The notes below the pieces were generated by a model. That model was given only the letters and a program-made list of their open reading frames with translations, made no database searches and had not been told where the DNA came from. A stretch of 38,130 bases of DNA from Alkalicoccus luteus (lineage in GTDB: Bacteria; Bacillota; Bacilli; Bacillales; Salisediminibacteriaceae): positions 1 to 38,130 of the forward strand of contig NZ_JAATHJ010000032.1 in the NCBI RefSeq assembly GCF_012034335.1, read 5' to 3'. A program made the position numbers and the translations under genes. Below, one piece after another: positions 11,914 through 21,169 of this stretch; position 1 is the stretch's first letter, and the number at the start of each line of letters is the position of its first letter.

Positions 11914-13269
11914 TCAGCCGGAGCGGAGCTGCGTGGTAATATCCTCTACCTGCTTTTGCAGTTCCGGATCTTCCTGAAGCAGCTTCGAAATTTTTTCATG
12001 TGCGTGAATCACCGTAGTGTGATCCCGCTTCCCGAAAGCAGCACCTATTTTAGGGAGTGAGTGATCCGTCAGCTCACGCGAAAGATACATCGCAATCTGG
12101 CGCGGGTAGGCTACAGTTTTTGTGCGCTTTTTCGCCTTCATATCCTCCACACGAACACCGTAAGCCGCCGCCACGGAAGACTGAACGTCCTCAATCGTGA
12201 TTTCCCGGGATTTTGTATTCGGAATAATGTCCTTTAAAGCGACTGCAGCAAGATCAGCATTCATGTCCTGATTAATGAGCGACGAATACGCGACAACCCG
12301 GATCAGGGCGCCTTCCAGCTCACGAATGTTCGTGTCGATCTGATTGGCAATGTAGAGCATGACTTCGTTAGGAATATCGAGGTTCTCTGCTTTTGCTTTC
12401 TTTCTCAGAATCGCAATTCTCGTCTCCAGATCCGGCGGGGTAATATCCGTGATCAGGCCCCATTCGAATCTGGAGCGGAGCCGGTCTTCAAGCGTCGGAA
12501 TTTCCTTTGGAGGACGGTCACTGGAGATCACGATCTGCTTGCGTTCTTCGTGAAGGGAATTAAACGTATGGAAGAATTCCTCCTGCGTTTGTTCCTTTCC
12601 CGCGAGAAACTGAATATCATCGATCAGCAGCACGTCGACGTTCCGGTATTTGTTGCGGAAGTGAACGGCCTTGTTATCCCGGATGGAATTAATAAATTCA
12701 TTCGTAAATTTTTCGGATGACAAATAAACGACTTTGGCATTCGGATTATGATCGATCACATAATGTCCGATGGCATGCATCAAGTGCGTCTTGCCGAGTC
12801 CGACACCGCCGTAAATGAACAGCGGATTGTAGGCTTTCGCCGGAGCCTCAGCTACGGCAAGAGAAGCTGCGTGGGCAAACCGGTTCCCGCTCCCGATAAC
12901 GAACGTATCGAACGTATATTTAGGGTTCAGCATATGTTTTGGCGGATTGTCGCCGTTGTCCGCCGGAGGTGCGGGCGGTTTTTTGGCCAGATCCGGTTCG
13001 GGTTCGGCTATCTCTTCTTTCGGAAGCACAAAGCGGGCTTCCAGCTCGGCTCCTGTCAGTTCCTGCAGTGTTTCCGTGATGATGGTGAAGTAGCGGTTTT
13101 CGAGCCAGTCCCGTGCAAATTCGTTCGGCGCAATAATCGTAATCATATTGGAGCTCTGGTCGATCGCATCAGCAGCCGTGTCTTTGAACCACGTATCAAA
13201 GCTCGGTTTACTGACCTTCTCCTCGATTTTGGCAAGCGCCTGCTTCCAGAGATCATCTAAATTTTCCAC
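11914..13269 (-). CDS. dnaA: Chromosomal replication initiator DnaA
   Basis: The 451-residue initiator, an AAA+ ATPase that binds TTATNCACA boxes and melts the origin. Domain I covers residues 1-80, followed by a Pro/Glu/Asp-rich linker at about 85-112. The AAA+ domain has Walker A GGVGLGKT (154-161) and Walker B LLIDDIQ (214-220). Domain IV ends with the DNA-binding helix-turn-helix including [13 protein letters not shown]. The start is GTG at 13269, six bases after AAGGAGGG, and it gives the conserved N-terminus MENLDDLW. Longer upstream readings are not supported. DnaA boxes flank the gene on both sides, so autoregulation is likely. Confidence 0.97.
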   Translation of the reverse strand: MENLDDLWKQALAKIEEKVSKPSFDTWFKDTAADAIDQSSNMITIIAPNEFARDWLENRYFTIITETLQELTGAELEARFVLPKEEIAEPEPDLAKKPPAPPADNGDNPPKHMLNPKYTFDTFVIGSGNRFAHAASLAVAEAPAKAYNPLFIYGGVGLGKTHLMHAIGHYVIDHNPNAKVVYLSSEKFTNEFINSIRDNKAVHFRNKYRNVDVLLIDDIQFLAGKEQTQEEFFHTFNSLHEERKQIVISSDRPPKEIPTLEDRLRSRFEWGLITDITPPDLETRIAILRKKAKAENLDIPNEVMLYIANQIDTNIRELEGALIRVVAYSSLINQDMNADLAAVALKDIIPNTKSREITIEDVQSSVAAAYGVRVEDMKAKKRTKTVAYPRQIAMYLSRELTDHSLPKIGAAFGKRDHTTVIHAHEKISKLLQEDPELQKQVEDITTQLRSG

Positions 13270-13381
13270 GCATGTCCCTCCTTCTATCCAGCCTGTTTTA
13301 GAACAGCCTATCCTTCCTATGTACAACCTCTGAACAACATGCCTGAATAAAGATACACACAGCAGAATGTGCAGAACAAGT

Positions 13382-13410
13382 ATTATAGAAGAAAACAGGG
13401 TTATTAACGC
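13382..13410 (-). promoter_or_regulatory. dnaA: Candidate dnaA promoter
   Basis: On the minus strand a perfect -10 TATAAT (13387-13382) lies 17 bp from a weak -35 GCGTTA (13410-13405). A DnaA box begins 13 bases further upstream (13423-13431), a suitable position for DnaA feedback on its own promoter. Confidence 0.5.
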
Positions 13411-13422
13411 TGTACACATAAT

Positions 13423-13685
13423 TGTGGATAAGCTTGTTAAGGGTTTCTGTATAACTATCCACACTGTTATACACAACTGTGGATAGATTATGTAGCGCGT
13501 GAGGTTTTCCACGCGAAAAAACATCACTATCGTATCAAAAAAAAGCACGTATGGCAATCATCTTATGAAGTTATCCACACTATCCCACCCCTTGTGGCTA
13601 AATTTTATCCACAACACAAGATAGTGTGAAAAACTGCTGAACATGGCTGTGGAAAGAAATCGCGGACGCTGAAATCTTATCCACA
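13423..13685. other. oriC, DnaA-box cluster upstream of dnaA
   Basis: Five perfect DnaA boxes are visible: 13423-13431, 13467-13475, 13571-13579, 13605-13613 and 13677-13685. Further sites with one mismatch lie at 13455-13463, 13478-13486, 13593-13601 and 13625-13633. Orientation is mixed. The arrangement corresponds to the incA/incB region of the bipartite B. subtilis origin. Confidence 0.88.
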
Positions 13686-14247
13686 GGCAGTTTCGTAGAG
13701 GTTTTGAAAAACACATTCGGTCTTGTTCCACGTGCTTTTTTCAACGTCACCCAGCAAGAAAAGGACCGCTTGCTGAACTGCTAAAAACGGTTCCCGGCAG
13801 CTGGTGCTGATTAAAAAACCTGCGGCTCTATTTTCTGTGCTTGCCGCAGAGGCATCCTTCCTTAAAACAGGATGAGCTTCACGCATTCTTTTTTTCGCTT
13901 TTCTTGAGTGGTTTTACATAAATAGGAGAGAAGGCGGACGTCCGGGGAAGAACGAGCCGGGAAAATCCCGCAGCGGAACGAGGAAGCGGAGGATTCCGGG
14001 CTGCAGTGGGGTTTCCTGCTGCAGGATACTTTCGCAGAGCTTTTTGGACAGCGGCTGTCTGCGTGTGCTGCTGTTTTAGCTCCCTCTATTAGCGAAAGCG
14101 ATCGGTGCTTACAGAGGAGGAGGACATGTTTTGTCGGAGAACACGCTTTATGTCCGGCTGATATCGATCGAATATTTTATAGTAGAAACGTGCAGCCGGG
14201 TGAGAAGGAACAGCAGAAGAAATGAAGAAGCGGGAGGAGTCGTCAGC
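13686..14247. other. Gene-free stretch between oriC and the rpmH promoters
   Basis: No convincing gene was found. A left half-parS sequence (TGTTCCACGTG, 13724-13734) and a GC-rich repeat-like segment at 13933-14003 are the only recognisable elements. A short frame at 14126 with a good ribosome binding site (GGAGGAGGAC then ATG) stops after 11 codons. Confidence 0.5.
13933..14003. repeat. Partial GC-rich dispersed repeat, Bacillaceae type
   Basis: It opens with GGCGGACGTCCGGGGAAG and contains GAACGAG, AAATCCCGCAG and GGAACGAGGAAGC. That phrase order recalls intergenic inverted-repeat elements common in alkaliphilic Bacillaceae. The closing arm is not seen, so it would be a truncated copy. 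A fuller candidate copy lies at 37041-37148 in the opposite orientation. The assignment rests on memory of the family, not a search. Confidence 0.35.
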
Positions 14248-14275
14248 CTGACAGCCGTATAGGGAACGGTAAAAT
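14248..14275 (+). promoter_or_regulatory. Candidate upstream rpmH promoter
   Basis: -35 CTGACA, a 16-bp spacer and -10 TAAAAT. It lies immediately upstream of the consensus rpmH promoter, so rpmH may have tandem promoters. Confidence 0.4.
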
Positions 14276-14281
14276 GAGCGC

Positions 14282-14310
14282 TTGACAGGAGCGGGGGAAG
14301 AAATTATAAT
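14282..14310 (+). promoter_or_regulatory. rpmH: Consensus sigma-A promoter of rpmH
   Basis: A perfect consensus promoter: TTGACA, 17 bp, TATAAT. The transcript would have a leader of about 100 bases containing an 8-bp hairpin (GCCTGAAG 14321-14328 with CTTTAGGC 14337-14344). Such strength fits a ribosomal protein gene at the head of the right arm. Confidence 0.9.
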
Positions 14311-14415
14311 TTACAAGACTGCCTGAAGGAGCATAACTTTAGGCGAGATCGCGCTGGACAATAATGAATTAGAAAACTTATTGTTTCATGAACGCTGAAA
14401 CAGGAGGTGTGACTC

Positions 14416-14553
14416 ATGGGTAAGCCGACATTCAATCCAAATAACCGCAAGCGTAAGATGAACCACGGTTTCCGTACGCGTATGGCTACGAAGAACGGTC
14501 GTAAGGTTCTTTCTAACCGCCGCCGTAAAGGACGCAAGGTTCTCTCTGCGTAA
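14416..14553 (+). CDS. rpmH: 50S ribosomal protein L34
   Basis: A 45-residue, very basic protein with the family core [24 protein letters not shown] and [11 protein letters not shown]. Its N-terminus MGKPTF is one residue longer than the common MKRTYQ form. AGGAGGTG lies 8 bases before the ATG. It is the first gene on the plus strand, divergent from dnaA, as in nearly all bacteria of this group. A hairpin with a T-run follows at once, so many transcripts probably end there, with rnpA also having its own promoter. Confidence 0.97.
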   Translation: MGKPTFNPNNRKRKMNHGFRTRMATKNGRKVLSNRRRKGRKVLSA

Positions 14554-14559
14554 AGAAAA

Positions 14560-14588
14560 GGCCACTGCTCATACAGTGGTCTTTTTTT
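14560..14588 (+). terminator. Rho-independent terminator after rpmH
   Basis: Stem GGCCACTG/CAGTGGTC (one G-T pair), loop CTCATA, followed by seven T residues. Confidence 0.88.
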
Positions 14589-14705
14589 ACAGGAAGCATA
14601 TCGTGACGTCATCCGGTTAGCCGGATACCGGCCGCAGCTGTCCCGGGTCGACCTGGTGACAGCTTCTTGTTTGCTTGAACGTCACAAAACAGTCACTGCC
14701 GATGA

Positions 14706-14734
14706 TTGAACGGGGCAGGAAGATTAGGTAAAAT
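14706..14734 (+). promoter_or_regulatory. rnpA: Promoter of rnpA
   Basis: -35 TTGAAC, a 17-bp spacer and -10 TAAAAT, 40 bases before the rnpA start. It lets rnpA-yidD-yidC-jag be expressed apart from rpmH. Confidence 0.7.
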
Positions 14735-14773
14735 GAATAGCGTCACAGGCGCTGTATAGAGAGGTGCCCGTGC

Positions 14774-15136
14774 ATGAAAAAGGAAAACCGCTTACAAAAA
14801 AACGAGGATTTCCAGACTGTTTTCCGAAGCGGCAGTTCCGCTGCCAACCGCCAGTTTGTCGTGTATCAGCTTCGTCGTGATGCCCAGGAGCATATTCGCA
14901 TCGGGCTGTCTGTCAGCAGAAAGCTCGGCAATGCAGTCCGCCGCAACCGGATCAAGCGGCTGATGAAAGAAGCGCTTCGTCCGATGGTTGCGGATTTGAA
15001 GCAGAACTGCGATGTTGTCATTATCGCCAGAAAGCCGGCTGCGGATATGGAGCTTGATGAAATGAAGAAGTCGCTTCGTCACGTCATGAAAGTTGCCAAG
15101 CTAGTCGACCGTTCTGTTTCCAGCCAGCGGAGGTGA
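14774..15136 (+). CDS. rnpA: Ribonuclease P protein component
   Basis: The 120-residue basic protein subunit of RNase P, which assists the catalytic RNA in removing 5' leaders from tRNA precursors. The family signature [12 protein letters not shown] is present near residue 55-66, preceded by [14 protein letters not shown]. The N-terminus [13 protein letters not shown] is typical of Bacillus. AGAGAGGTG precedes the ATG. The stop is 7 bases from the yidD start, indicating one operon. Confidence 0.97.
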   Translation: MKKENRLQKNEDFQTVFRSGSSAANRQFVVYQLRRDAQEHIRIGLSVSRKLGNAVRRNRIKRLMKEALRPMVADLKQNCDVVIIARKPAADMELDEMKKSLRHVMKVAKLVDRSVSSQRR

Positions 15137-15143
15137 ACAGAAG

Positions 15144-15401
15144 ATGGCGGAGTTTCTTGCGTTTTTTGTAAGGATGTATCAGAAGTATATTTCGCGCTTC
15201 ACCCCGGCTTCGTGCCGGTTTTATCCGACCTGTTCCCAGTACAGCCTTGAAGCACTTCGTACACATGGAGCTTTAAAGGGCACGTACTTAACGGTAAGGA
15301 GACTGTTGAAGTGCCATCCGTTTCATCCGGGCGGGATCGATTACGTTCCGGAAAAGAAAGAACGGAGCCGGCAGGAATCGGAGCATTTTCGTCGAAAATA
15401 G
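15144..15401 (+). CDS. yidD: Membrane protein insertion efficiency factor YidD
   Basis: An 85-residue protein with the strongly conserved core [20 protein letters not shown], then YSLEAL and [17 protein letters not shown]. Three cysteines lie in these motifs. The family is membrane-associated through an amphipathic N-terminus and supports YidC-dependent insertion. GGAGGTGA precedes the ATG. Placed between rnpA and yidC, its usual position. Confidence 0.95.
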   Translation: MAEFLAFFVRMYQKYISRFTPASCRFYPTCSQYSLEALRTHGALKGTYLTVRRLLKCHPFHPGGIDYVPEKKERSRQESEHFRRK

Positions 15402-15416
15402 ATAGGAGGACCAAGA

Positions 15417-16226
15417 GTGGTTAAGAAATTAGGTATTGTATCCATGTTTATCGGTGTGATGCTGCTCATGTCCGGGTGTTTTAACATCAATGAGCCGATC
15501 ACATCTACAAATGATGGTATTTGGGACCCGTTTTTTGTTTACCCGCTGTCCTGGCTGATGACCACGATTGCGGAAGCGCTGAATAACAGCTACGGTCTTG
15601 CGATTATTATCGTAACGATTATTCTGCGTATTCTCATTCTGCCGCTGATGATCAAGCAGACAAAGAGTACGAAGGCGATGCAGGCACTGCAGCCTCAAAT
15701 GAAGGAACTCCGCGAGAAATACAGCGCGAAGGACCAGCAGACGCAGCAGAAGCTTCAGCAGGAAATGATGCAGCTGTTCCAGAAGCACGGTGTCAACCCG
15801 CTTGCCGGGTGTCTGCCGATTCTCGTTCAGATGCCGATTCTGATCGCGTTTTATCACGCGATTATCCGCACGCCGCAGATTAATCCGGACGTTGATCCGA
15901 GCTACACCGGAACGCCGCAGGACTTCCTCTGGTTTGAGCTGAGCGCAGCGGACCCATATTTCATCCTGCCGCTTGTGGCAGGGGCAACAACGTTCATCCA
16001 GCAGAAAATGATGATGGTGCAGGATAACCCGCAGATGAAAGCACTGCTGTATATCATGCCGATTATGATCATGGCCTTCGCGGCGTTCTTCCCATCCGCA
16101 CTGGCGCTGTACTGGGTGATCGGGAACCTCTTTATGATTGTACAGACTTACTTTATCACTGGTCCTAACGTAGGCAAGAAAAAAGAAACCGCCAAACAGG
16201 CGAAAGCGGGGGGAGCGAAGAGCTAG
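15417..16226 (+). CDS. yidC: Membrane protein insertase YidC (SpoIIIJ type)
   Basis: A 269-residue Oxa1/YidC-family insertase that inserts and folds membrane proteins with or without the Sec translocon; in B. subtilis SpoIIIJ is also needed for sporulation. The N-terminus is a lipoprotein signal peptide with LLMSGC, Cys21 being the lipidation site. Arg71 in ILRILILPL is the conserved positive residue of the hydrophilic groove. A cytoplasmic helical hairpin (about 85-115, rich in Gln and Lys) and further transmembrane helices follow, with a basic tail. The start is GTG at 15417, 7 bases after AGGAGG. The stop overlaps the jag start by one base. Confidence 0.96.
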   Translation: MVKKLGIVSMFIGVMLLMSGCFNINEPITSTNDGIWDPFFVYPLSWLMTTIAEALNNSYGLAIIIVTIILRILILPLMIKQTKSTKAMQALQPQMKELREKYSAKDQQTQQKLQQEMMQLFQKHGVNPLAGCLPILVQMPILIAFYHAIIRTPQINPDVDPSYTGTPQDFLWFELSAADPYFILPLVAGATTFIQQKMMMVQDNPQMKALLYIMPIMIMAFAAFFPSALALYWVIGNLFMIVQTYFITGPNVGKKKETAKQAKAGGAKS

Positions 16227-16846
16227 TGAACAAAGTGACGGTGTCAGGGCGTACAGTAGAGGAAGCAGTTGCAGCAGGGCTGGAAAAACTTGAAGCAGAA
16301 AAGCATGAAGTGAATGTCCGCGTTATCGAGGAGGCGCAGAAGGGCTTCCTCGGACTTCTCGGCGGCAAACCTGCCGTTGTGGAGCTGGAACGCCGGCCTG
16401 ATCCTGTAAAGGAAGGGCTCGTGTTTCTGCGGGACGTCATCGATAAAATGGGCGTCAGCGCCAGCGTGAAACAAGAGCACCGTGGAGACGATCTGTATTT
16501 TTCCATTACCGGATCCGATATCGGCGTGCTCATTGGCAAACGCGGGCAGACGCTCGACTCGCTTCAATATTTAGTCAACCTCGCCGCCAATAAACATGCG
16601 GACGAATACGTACGGATTTATCTGGATGCAGAAGGATACCGTGCAAGACGGAAGGAAGCACTGGAAACACTGGCGGACCGGCTGGCGCAAAAAGCTGTCC
16701 GCATCCGCCAGGAAGTCAGATTGGAACCGATGAGTGCGATGGAGCGGAAGATTATTCATACCGCCCTTCAAAACCGAGGCGACGTGACGACGTATTCCGA
16801 TGGCAGAGAGCCGAACCGCCGCATCGTGATTGCTCCGACGTCATGA
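16226..16846 (+). CDS. jag: RNA-binding protein Jag (KhpB)
   Basis: A 206-residue protein with three parts: a Jag-N domain (residues 1-55, containing KGFLGLLGGKPA), a KH domain with the GxxG loop IGKRGQ (103-108) and an R3H domain (about 166-206, LEPMSAMERKIIH and GREPNRRIVIAP). Jag (KhpB) is an RNA-binding partner of KhpA and affects cell elongation in related bacteria. The start is GTG at 16226, overlapping the yidC stop by one base, so translation is coupled. A strong terminator follows. Confidence 0.95.
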   Translation: MNKVTVSGRTVEEAVAAGLEKLEAEKHEVNVRVIEEAQKGFLGLLGGKPAVVELERRPDPVKEGLVFLRDVIDKMGVSASVKQEHRGDDLYFSITGSDIGVLIGKRGQTLDSLQYLVNLAANKHADEYVRIYLDAEGYRARRKEALETLADRLAQKAVRIRQEVRLEPMSAMERKIIHTALQNRGDVTTYSDGREPNRRIVIAPTS

Positions 16847-16888
16847 TACTTCACATGAACACCGGCTTGATCGTGTAACAACCGCAGA

Positions 16889-16927
16889 ATCCCGTTCCGG
16901 AACCGACGCCCGGAACGGGATTTTTTT
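16889..16927 (+). terminator. Rho-independent terminator after jag
   Basis: A perfect 12-bp stem ATCCCGTTCCGG/CCGGAACGGGAT with a 9-base loop, followed by seven T residues. It ends the rnpA-jag operon. Confidence 0.95.
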
Positions 16928-17037
16928 ATCGTTCTTACAGGCTTTCGTGCTTTTAACATACACGCTTTTGTGATAGTCTATTTAGTTGGAATCGAATGAG
17001 CGGAATCGAACCGATCGGGAGGGAAGGACGAATAGAA

Positions 17038-18408
17038 ATGGATACAATTGCAGCAATTTCAACGCCGATGGGCGAAGGGGCAATCGGCATTGTCCGGATC
17101 AGCGGGCCGAAAGCGGTGGAGACTGCCGACAAGCTTTACGTCGGCTCGTCCTCCCTCGCCGATGCGGCGTCGCATACAATTAACTACGGGCACATTCAGG
17201 ACCCGGAAACGGGCGATACAATCGAAGAAACGATGGTGTCCGTGCTGCGGGCACCGAAGACGTATACGAAGGAAGATATCATTGAAATAAACTGTCACGG
17301 CGGTCTGACGAGCGTCAATCGCGTGCTGCAGCTGACGCTCGTACACGGAGCCCGCCTGGCCGAGCCCGGTGAATTTACGAAGCGGGCATTTTTAAACGGA
17401 CGGATCGATCTCTCCCAGGCCGAGGCCGTCATGGACCTGATCCGTGCGAAAACGGACCGGGCGATGAACGTCGCGATGAACCAGGTCGAGGGACGACTGT
17501 CCGAGAAGGTAAAGAAACTGCGCCAGGAGCTTTTAGAAACGGTCGCTCACGTCGAAGTGAACATCGACTACCCGGAATATGACGCAGAGGAAATGACGCT
17601 GCAGATGATTCAGGAAAAGGGCGAGGCCGTCCGGCAGGAAGTGCAGCACCTGCTCACGACCGCCCATCAGGGGAAAATTCTCCGCGAAGGGCTGTCGACG
17701 GTCATCATCGGCCGGCCAAACGTCGGGAAATCCTCGCTTTTAAACAGCCTCGTTCATGAAAACAAAGCGATCGTCACCGACATTCCCGGGACGACCCGCG
17801 ACGTGGTTGAGGAGTACGTAAACGTCCGCGGGGTACCGCTCCGGCTGCTCGATACGGCCGGGATCCGGGAAACCGAGGACATCGTGGAGCGACTTGGCGT
17901 GGAACGCTCCCGCAAGGTAATCAAGGATGCCGAACTGGCTCTGCTTGTGTTAAATTATAATGAAGCCATAACAGACGCAGACCGCGAGCTCTTTCAGCTG
18001 TTGAAGGGGCAGGACGCGATTATTATTATCAATAAAACCGATTTGGAACAGAAGCTCTCAGTCGAAGAAGCAGAGGAGCTGGCGGACGGCCGACCGGTTA
18101 TTACGACGTCGCTTTTACAGGATGAAGGCATCGATGAGCTGGAGGAAGCGATCCGGGATCTGTTTTTCGCAGGAGATATGGAAGGCGGCGATTTGTCGTA
18201 CGTCTCCAATTCCCGGCACATCGCGCTTTTGGAGCAGGCGAAGCGTGCGGTGGAAGAAGCGCTGTCCGCAGCAGAATCCGGCATGCCGGTAGACATGGTG
18301 CAGATCGACATCACACGGGCCTGGGAAGTTCTCGGGGAAGTGATTGGCGAGAGCGTGCAGGAAAGCTTGATTGATCAGTTGTTTTCGCAGTTTTGCTTAG
18401 GGAAATAA
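17038..18408 (+). CDS. mnmE: tRNA modification GTPase MnmE
   Basis: A 456-residue GTPase that with MnmG installs the aminomethyl-type modification on the wobble uridine of certain tRNAs. The N-terminal folate-binding domain begins [20 protein letters not shown]. The embedded G domain has GRPNVGKS (225-232), DTAGIRET (272-279) and NKTD (332-335). The protein ends in the catalytic C-L-G-K with Cys453. The ATG at 17038 is chosen because it matches the family N-terminus and follows GGGAGGGAAGG; an upstream in-frame ATG at 16996 lacks a ribosome binding site. mnmG follows 16 bases downstream. Confidence 0.97.
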   Translation: MDTIAAISTPMGEGAIGIVRISGPKAVETADKLYVGSSSLADAASHTINYGHIQDPETGDTIEETMVSVLRAPKTYTKEDIIEINCHGGLTSVNRVLQLTLVHGARLAEPGEFTKRAFLNGRIDLSQAEAVMDLIRAKTDRAMNVAMNQVEGRLSEKVKKLRQELLETVAHVEVNIDYPEYDAEEMTLQMIQEKGEAVRQEVQHLLTTAHQGKILREGLSTVIIGRPNVGKSSLLNSLVHENKAIVTDIPGTTRDVVEEYVNVRGVPLRLLDTAGIRETEDIVERLGVERSRKVIKDAELALLVLNYNEAITDADRELFQLLKGQDAIIIINKTDLEQKLSVEEAEELADGRPVITTSLLQDEGIDELEEAIRDLFFAGDMEGGDLSYVSNSRHIALLEQAKRAVEEALSAAESGMPVDMVQIDITRAWEVLGEVIGESVQESLIDQLFSQFCLGK

Positions 18409-18424
18409 AGGGAGGAATACCATC

Positions 18425-20317
18425 ATGAGTTACAACGGAGGAGATTTTGACGTTATTGTCATCGGGGCCGGACACTCCGGGGTCGAAGCTGGACTTGCTT
18501 CTGCCCGCGCCGGCGCCAGAACACTGATGCTGACACTGAACCTGGATGCGGTCGCCTATATGCCGTGCAACCCGTCTGTCGGGGGACCTGCTAAAGGAAT
18601 CGTTGTGCGTGAAATTGACGCGCTCGGCGGGGAAATGGCCCGCAATATCGATAAGACCCACATTCAGATGCGCATGCTAAATACAGCAAAAGGACCTGCC
18701 GTCCGTGCGCTGCGCGCACAGGCGGACAAGTTTTTATATCAGCAGGAAATGAAGCGGACGATTGAAGAGACGGAGAACCTGCTTTTGCGACAAGGTATGG
18801 TGGAAAGCCTGATCGTAGAAGACGATACGGTAAAAGGAGTGGTCACGCAGACCGGAGCAGAATACCATGCACCGGCGGTCATTGTGACGACCGGCACGTA
18901 CCTGCGCGGAAAAGTCATTCTCGGAGAGCTTTCCTATGAAAGCGGTCCGAACAACATGCAGCCGTCGATCAACCTGTCCCACGATCTGCAGAAGCTCGGT
19001 TTCAAGATGGAGCGATTTAAAACGGGAACACCGCCGCGCGTCAACAGCAATACGATCGACTACAGCAAAACGGAAATTCAGCCGGGAGATGACGTTCCGC
19101 GTGCTTTTTCCTATGAAACGACGAAATATATCACCGATCAGCTGCCGTGCTGGCTCACGTATACGAACGATGATACGCACACGTATATCAATGACAACCT
19201 GAGTCGCTCACCGATGTATTCCGGCATGATCGAAGGCACCGGACCGCGCTACTGCCCGTCTATCGAAGACAAGGTCGTGCGCTTCAGTGACAAGCCGCGT
19301 CATCAGATTTTCCTGGAGCCGGAGGGCCGCAGCACGCAGGAGGTTTACGTGCAGGGGCTGTCGACGAGCCTGCCGGAAGACGTGCAGCACCGCATTCTCC
19401 GCACGATTCCAGGGCTTGAGCACGTGCAGATGATGCGTCCTGGCTATGCGATTGAGTACGATGCGATCGTACCGACACAGCTTTGGCCGACGCTGGAAAC
19501 AAAACAGATCAGCGGCCTGTTCACGGCCGGACAGATTAACGGCACGAGCGGATATGAAGAAGCAGCCGGTCAGGGACTCATGGCAGGGATTAACGCCGCG
19601 ATGAAGGTGCTCGGCAAAGAGCCGCTCATTCTCGACCGCTCTGAAGCGTACATCGGCGTTATGATCGACGATCTTGTCACAAAGGGCACGGAAGAACCGT
19701 ACCGACTCCTCACGTCTCGTGCGGAATACCGTCTGCTGCTCCGTCACGATAACGCTGATCTGCGTTTGACGGAAAAGGGCAGAGAAGTCGGTATGATTTC
19801 CGATGAGCGCTATGCCGCTTTTGAAGCAAAAAAAGCAGCTATTTCCCGGGAAATAAAGCGTCTTGAAAAGACGACGGTTAAAGCGACGGACGAAACGGCA
19901 GCGGTGATGGAAAAAGCGGGATCATCGGTATTTGAAGAGGCGATGAACGCAGCCGTGCTATTGAAGCGTCCGGAAATCACCTACCCGGTGATCGAAGCGA
20001 TGACGCCGTCTTCGGAAGAACTGGATGCAGACGTGAAAGAACAGGTAGAAATCCAGGTGAAGTATCAAGGTTATATTGCCAAGCAGCTGGAGCAGGTAGA
20101 AAAGCTGCAGAAGATGGAAAACAAAAAGCTGCCGGAAGACCTCGACTACCATGCGATCAGCGGACTGGCGCTGGAGGCGAGAGAAAAGCTGTCTGAAGTA
20201 CGGCCGCTCTCCGTCGCCCAGGCGTCCCGCGTATCCGGTGTCAATCCGGCTGATGTGTCCGTGCTGCTCGTCTACCTCGAGCAGGGCCGGCTGCAGAAAG
20301 TAGCTTCAGAATCTTAA
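18425..20317 (+). CDS. mnmG: tRNA uridine modification enzyme MnmG (GidA)
   Basis: The 630-residue FAD-dependent partner of MnmE. The dinucleotide-binding motif GAGHSG lies at 14-19, and Cys48 sits in [14 protein letters not shown] further conserved block is [12 protein letters not shown], and [17 protein letters not shown] marks the FAD domain. The C-terminal helical domain that docks MnmE is complete. AGGGAGG precedes the ATG. The codons for I-S-R-E-I near residue 475 form a perfect Noc-binding sequence (19841-19854). Placed between mnmE and rsmG as in other Bacillota. Confidence 0.97.
   Translation: MSYNGGDFDVIVIGAGHSGVEAGLASARAGARTLMLTLNLDAVAYMPCNPSVGGPAKGIVVREIDALGGEMARNIDKTHIQMRMLNTAKGPAVRALRAQADKFLYQQEMKRTIEETENLLLRQGMVESLIVEDDTVKGVVTQTGAEYHAPAVIVTTGTYLRGKVILGELSYESGPNNMQPSINLSHDLQKLGFKMERFKTGTPPRVNSNTIDYSKTEIQPGDDVPRAFSYETTKYITDQLPCWLTYTNDDTHTYINDNLSRSPMYSGMIEGTGPRYCPSIEDKVVRFSDKPRHQIFLEPEGRSTQEVYVQGLSTSLPEDVQHRILRTIPGLEHVQMMRPGYAIEYDAIVPTQLWPTLETKQISGLFTAGQINGTSGYEEAAGQGLMAGINAAMKVLGKEPLILDRSEAYIGVMIDDLVTKGTEEPYRLLTSRAEYRLLLRHDNADLRLTEKGREVGMISDERYAAFEAKKAAISREIKRLEKTTVKATDETAAVMEKAGSSVFEEAMNAAVLLKRPEITYPVIEAMTPSSEELDADVKEQVEIQVKYQGYIAKQLEQVEKLQKMENKKLPEDLDYHAISGLALEAREKLSEVRPLSVAQASRVSGVNPADVSVLLVYLEQGRLQKVASES
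19841..19854. promoter_or_regulatory. Noc-binding site (NBS) inside mnmG
   Basis: The sequence ATTTCCCGGGAAAT is a perfect 14-bp palindrome identical to the B. subtilis Noc-binding consensus. It lies in coding sequence about 1.3 kb upstream of noc itself. Confidence 0.85.
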
Positions 20318-20333
20318 GGAAGGCGGAAATGCG

Positions 20334-21050
20334 ATGAACGAACAGACGATGGACCAGGCGCTCCGGCAGCATGGCATCCAGCTCAATGACGACCAGAAAA
20401 CCCAGCTTAACCGCTACTACGAAGTACTTGTGGACTGGAACGAGCGCATGAATCTGACCGCGATTACCGAACGGGATGCGGTATATTTAAAGCATTTCTA
20501 CGATTCGCTCACCGCAGCCTTCCACTTTGATTTTAACCGCCCGCTTCGCGTCGTTGACGTGGGAGCGGGAGCCGGTTTTCCGAGTCTGCCGCTGAAAATT
20601 GTGTTTCCGAAGCTCGATGTGACGATTGTCGATTCGTTAAATAAGCGGATCACGTTTTTAAATGCGCTTGCAGAAGAACTCCGATTGACCGGAGTTGCCT
20701 TTTACCACGACCGGGCCGAGCAGTTTGCCCAGCGTCCGGAGCACCGCGAGCAGTATGATGTGGCGATCTCCAGGGCGGTGGCGCGCATGCCGGTGCTGAC
20801 GGAGCTCTGTCTGCCGCTTGTGAAAAACGGCGGTACCTTCATCGCGATGAAGGCAAGCGGAGCGGCAGACGAAATGAAGGATGGACAAAAGGCCGTCTCG
20901 CTGCTCGGCGGGAAAACGACTGCAGAAAAAACATTCGCGCTTCCGGAAGACGGGGGCGACCGAACGATTATCCATGTGGAAAAAATAAAGCGGACGCCGA
21001 AGAAGTATCCGCGTAAAGCAGGAACGCCGAACAAACAGCCGATCCTGTGA
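20334..21050 (+). CDS. rsmG: 16S rRNA 7-methylguanosine methyltransferase RsmG
   Basis: A 238-residue SAM-dependent methyltransferase (formerly GidB) that methylates a conserved G of 16S rRNA (G527 in E. coli numbering). The SAM-binding glycine motif is VDVGAGAGFP at 74-83, followed by the acidic strand end VTIVDSLNKR. The C-terminus carries the family R-T-P-K-K-Y-P-R-K-A-G-T-P-N-K-Q-P-I signature. GGAAGG lies about 10 bases before the ATG. The last gene of the mnmE-mnmG-rsmG cluster; no terminator is obvious before noc. Confidence 0.97.
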   Translation: MNEQTMDQALRQHGIQLNDDQKTQLNRYYEVLVDWNERMNLTAITERDAVYLKHFYDSLTAAFHFDFNRPLRVVDVGAGAGFPSLPLKIVFPKLDVTIVDSLNKRITFLNALAEELRLTGVAFYHDRAEQFAQRPEHREQYDVAISRAVARMPVLTELCLPLVKNGGTFIAMKASGAADEMKDGQKAVSLLGGKTTAEKTFALPEDGGDRTIIHVEKIKRTPKKYPRKAGTPNKQPIL

Positions 21051-21077
21051 AGACGATGTATTCTCTACGTCAATTCG

Positions 21078-21086
21078 TGGTATAAT
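21078..21086 (+). promoter_or_regulatory. noc: Extended -10 promoter upstream of noc
   Basis: TGGTATAAT, a perfect -10 with a TGn extension, lies 84 bases before the noc start. No good -35 is present, as is common for extended -10 promoters. Confidence 0.6.
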
Positions 21087-21169
21087 CGCTAAGGAGACTA
21101 GCACGTGTTACGGAACGACCGTCTGAGCATCATCACGCCGGGCGGGAGATTTTTAAGGGTGGTGTCACC

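Noticed and set aside
13724-13734. Half of a parS site (TGTTCCACGTG) in the gene-free stretch beyond oriC
   Set aside because: The right half does not continue as GAAACA (it reads CTTTTT), so the palindrome is missing and ParB binding is unlikely.
14126-14161. Tiny frame with a good ribosome binding site in the oriC-rpmH gap
   Set aside because: Only 11 codons, no similarity and no promoter placed for it.
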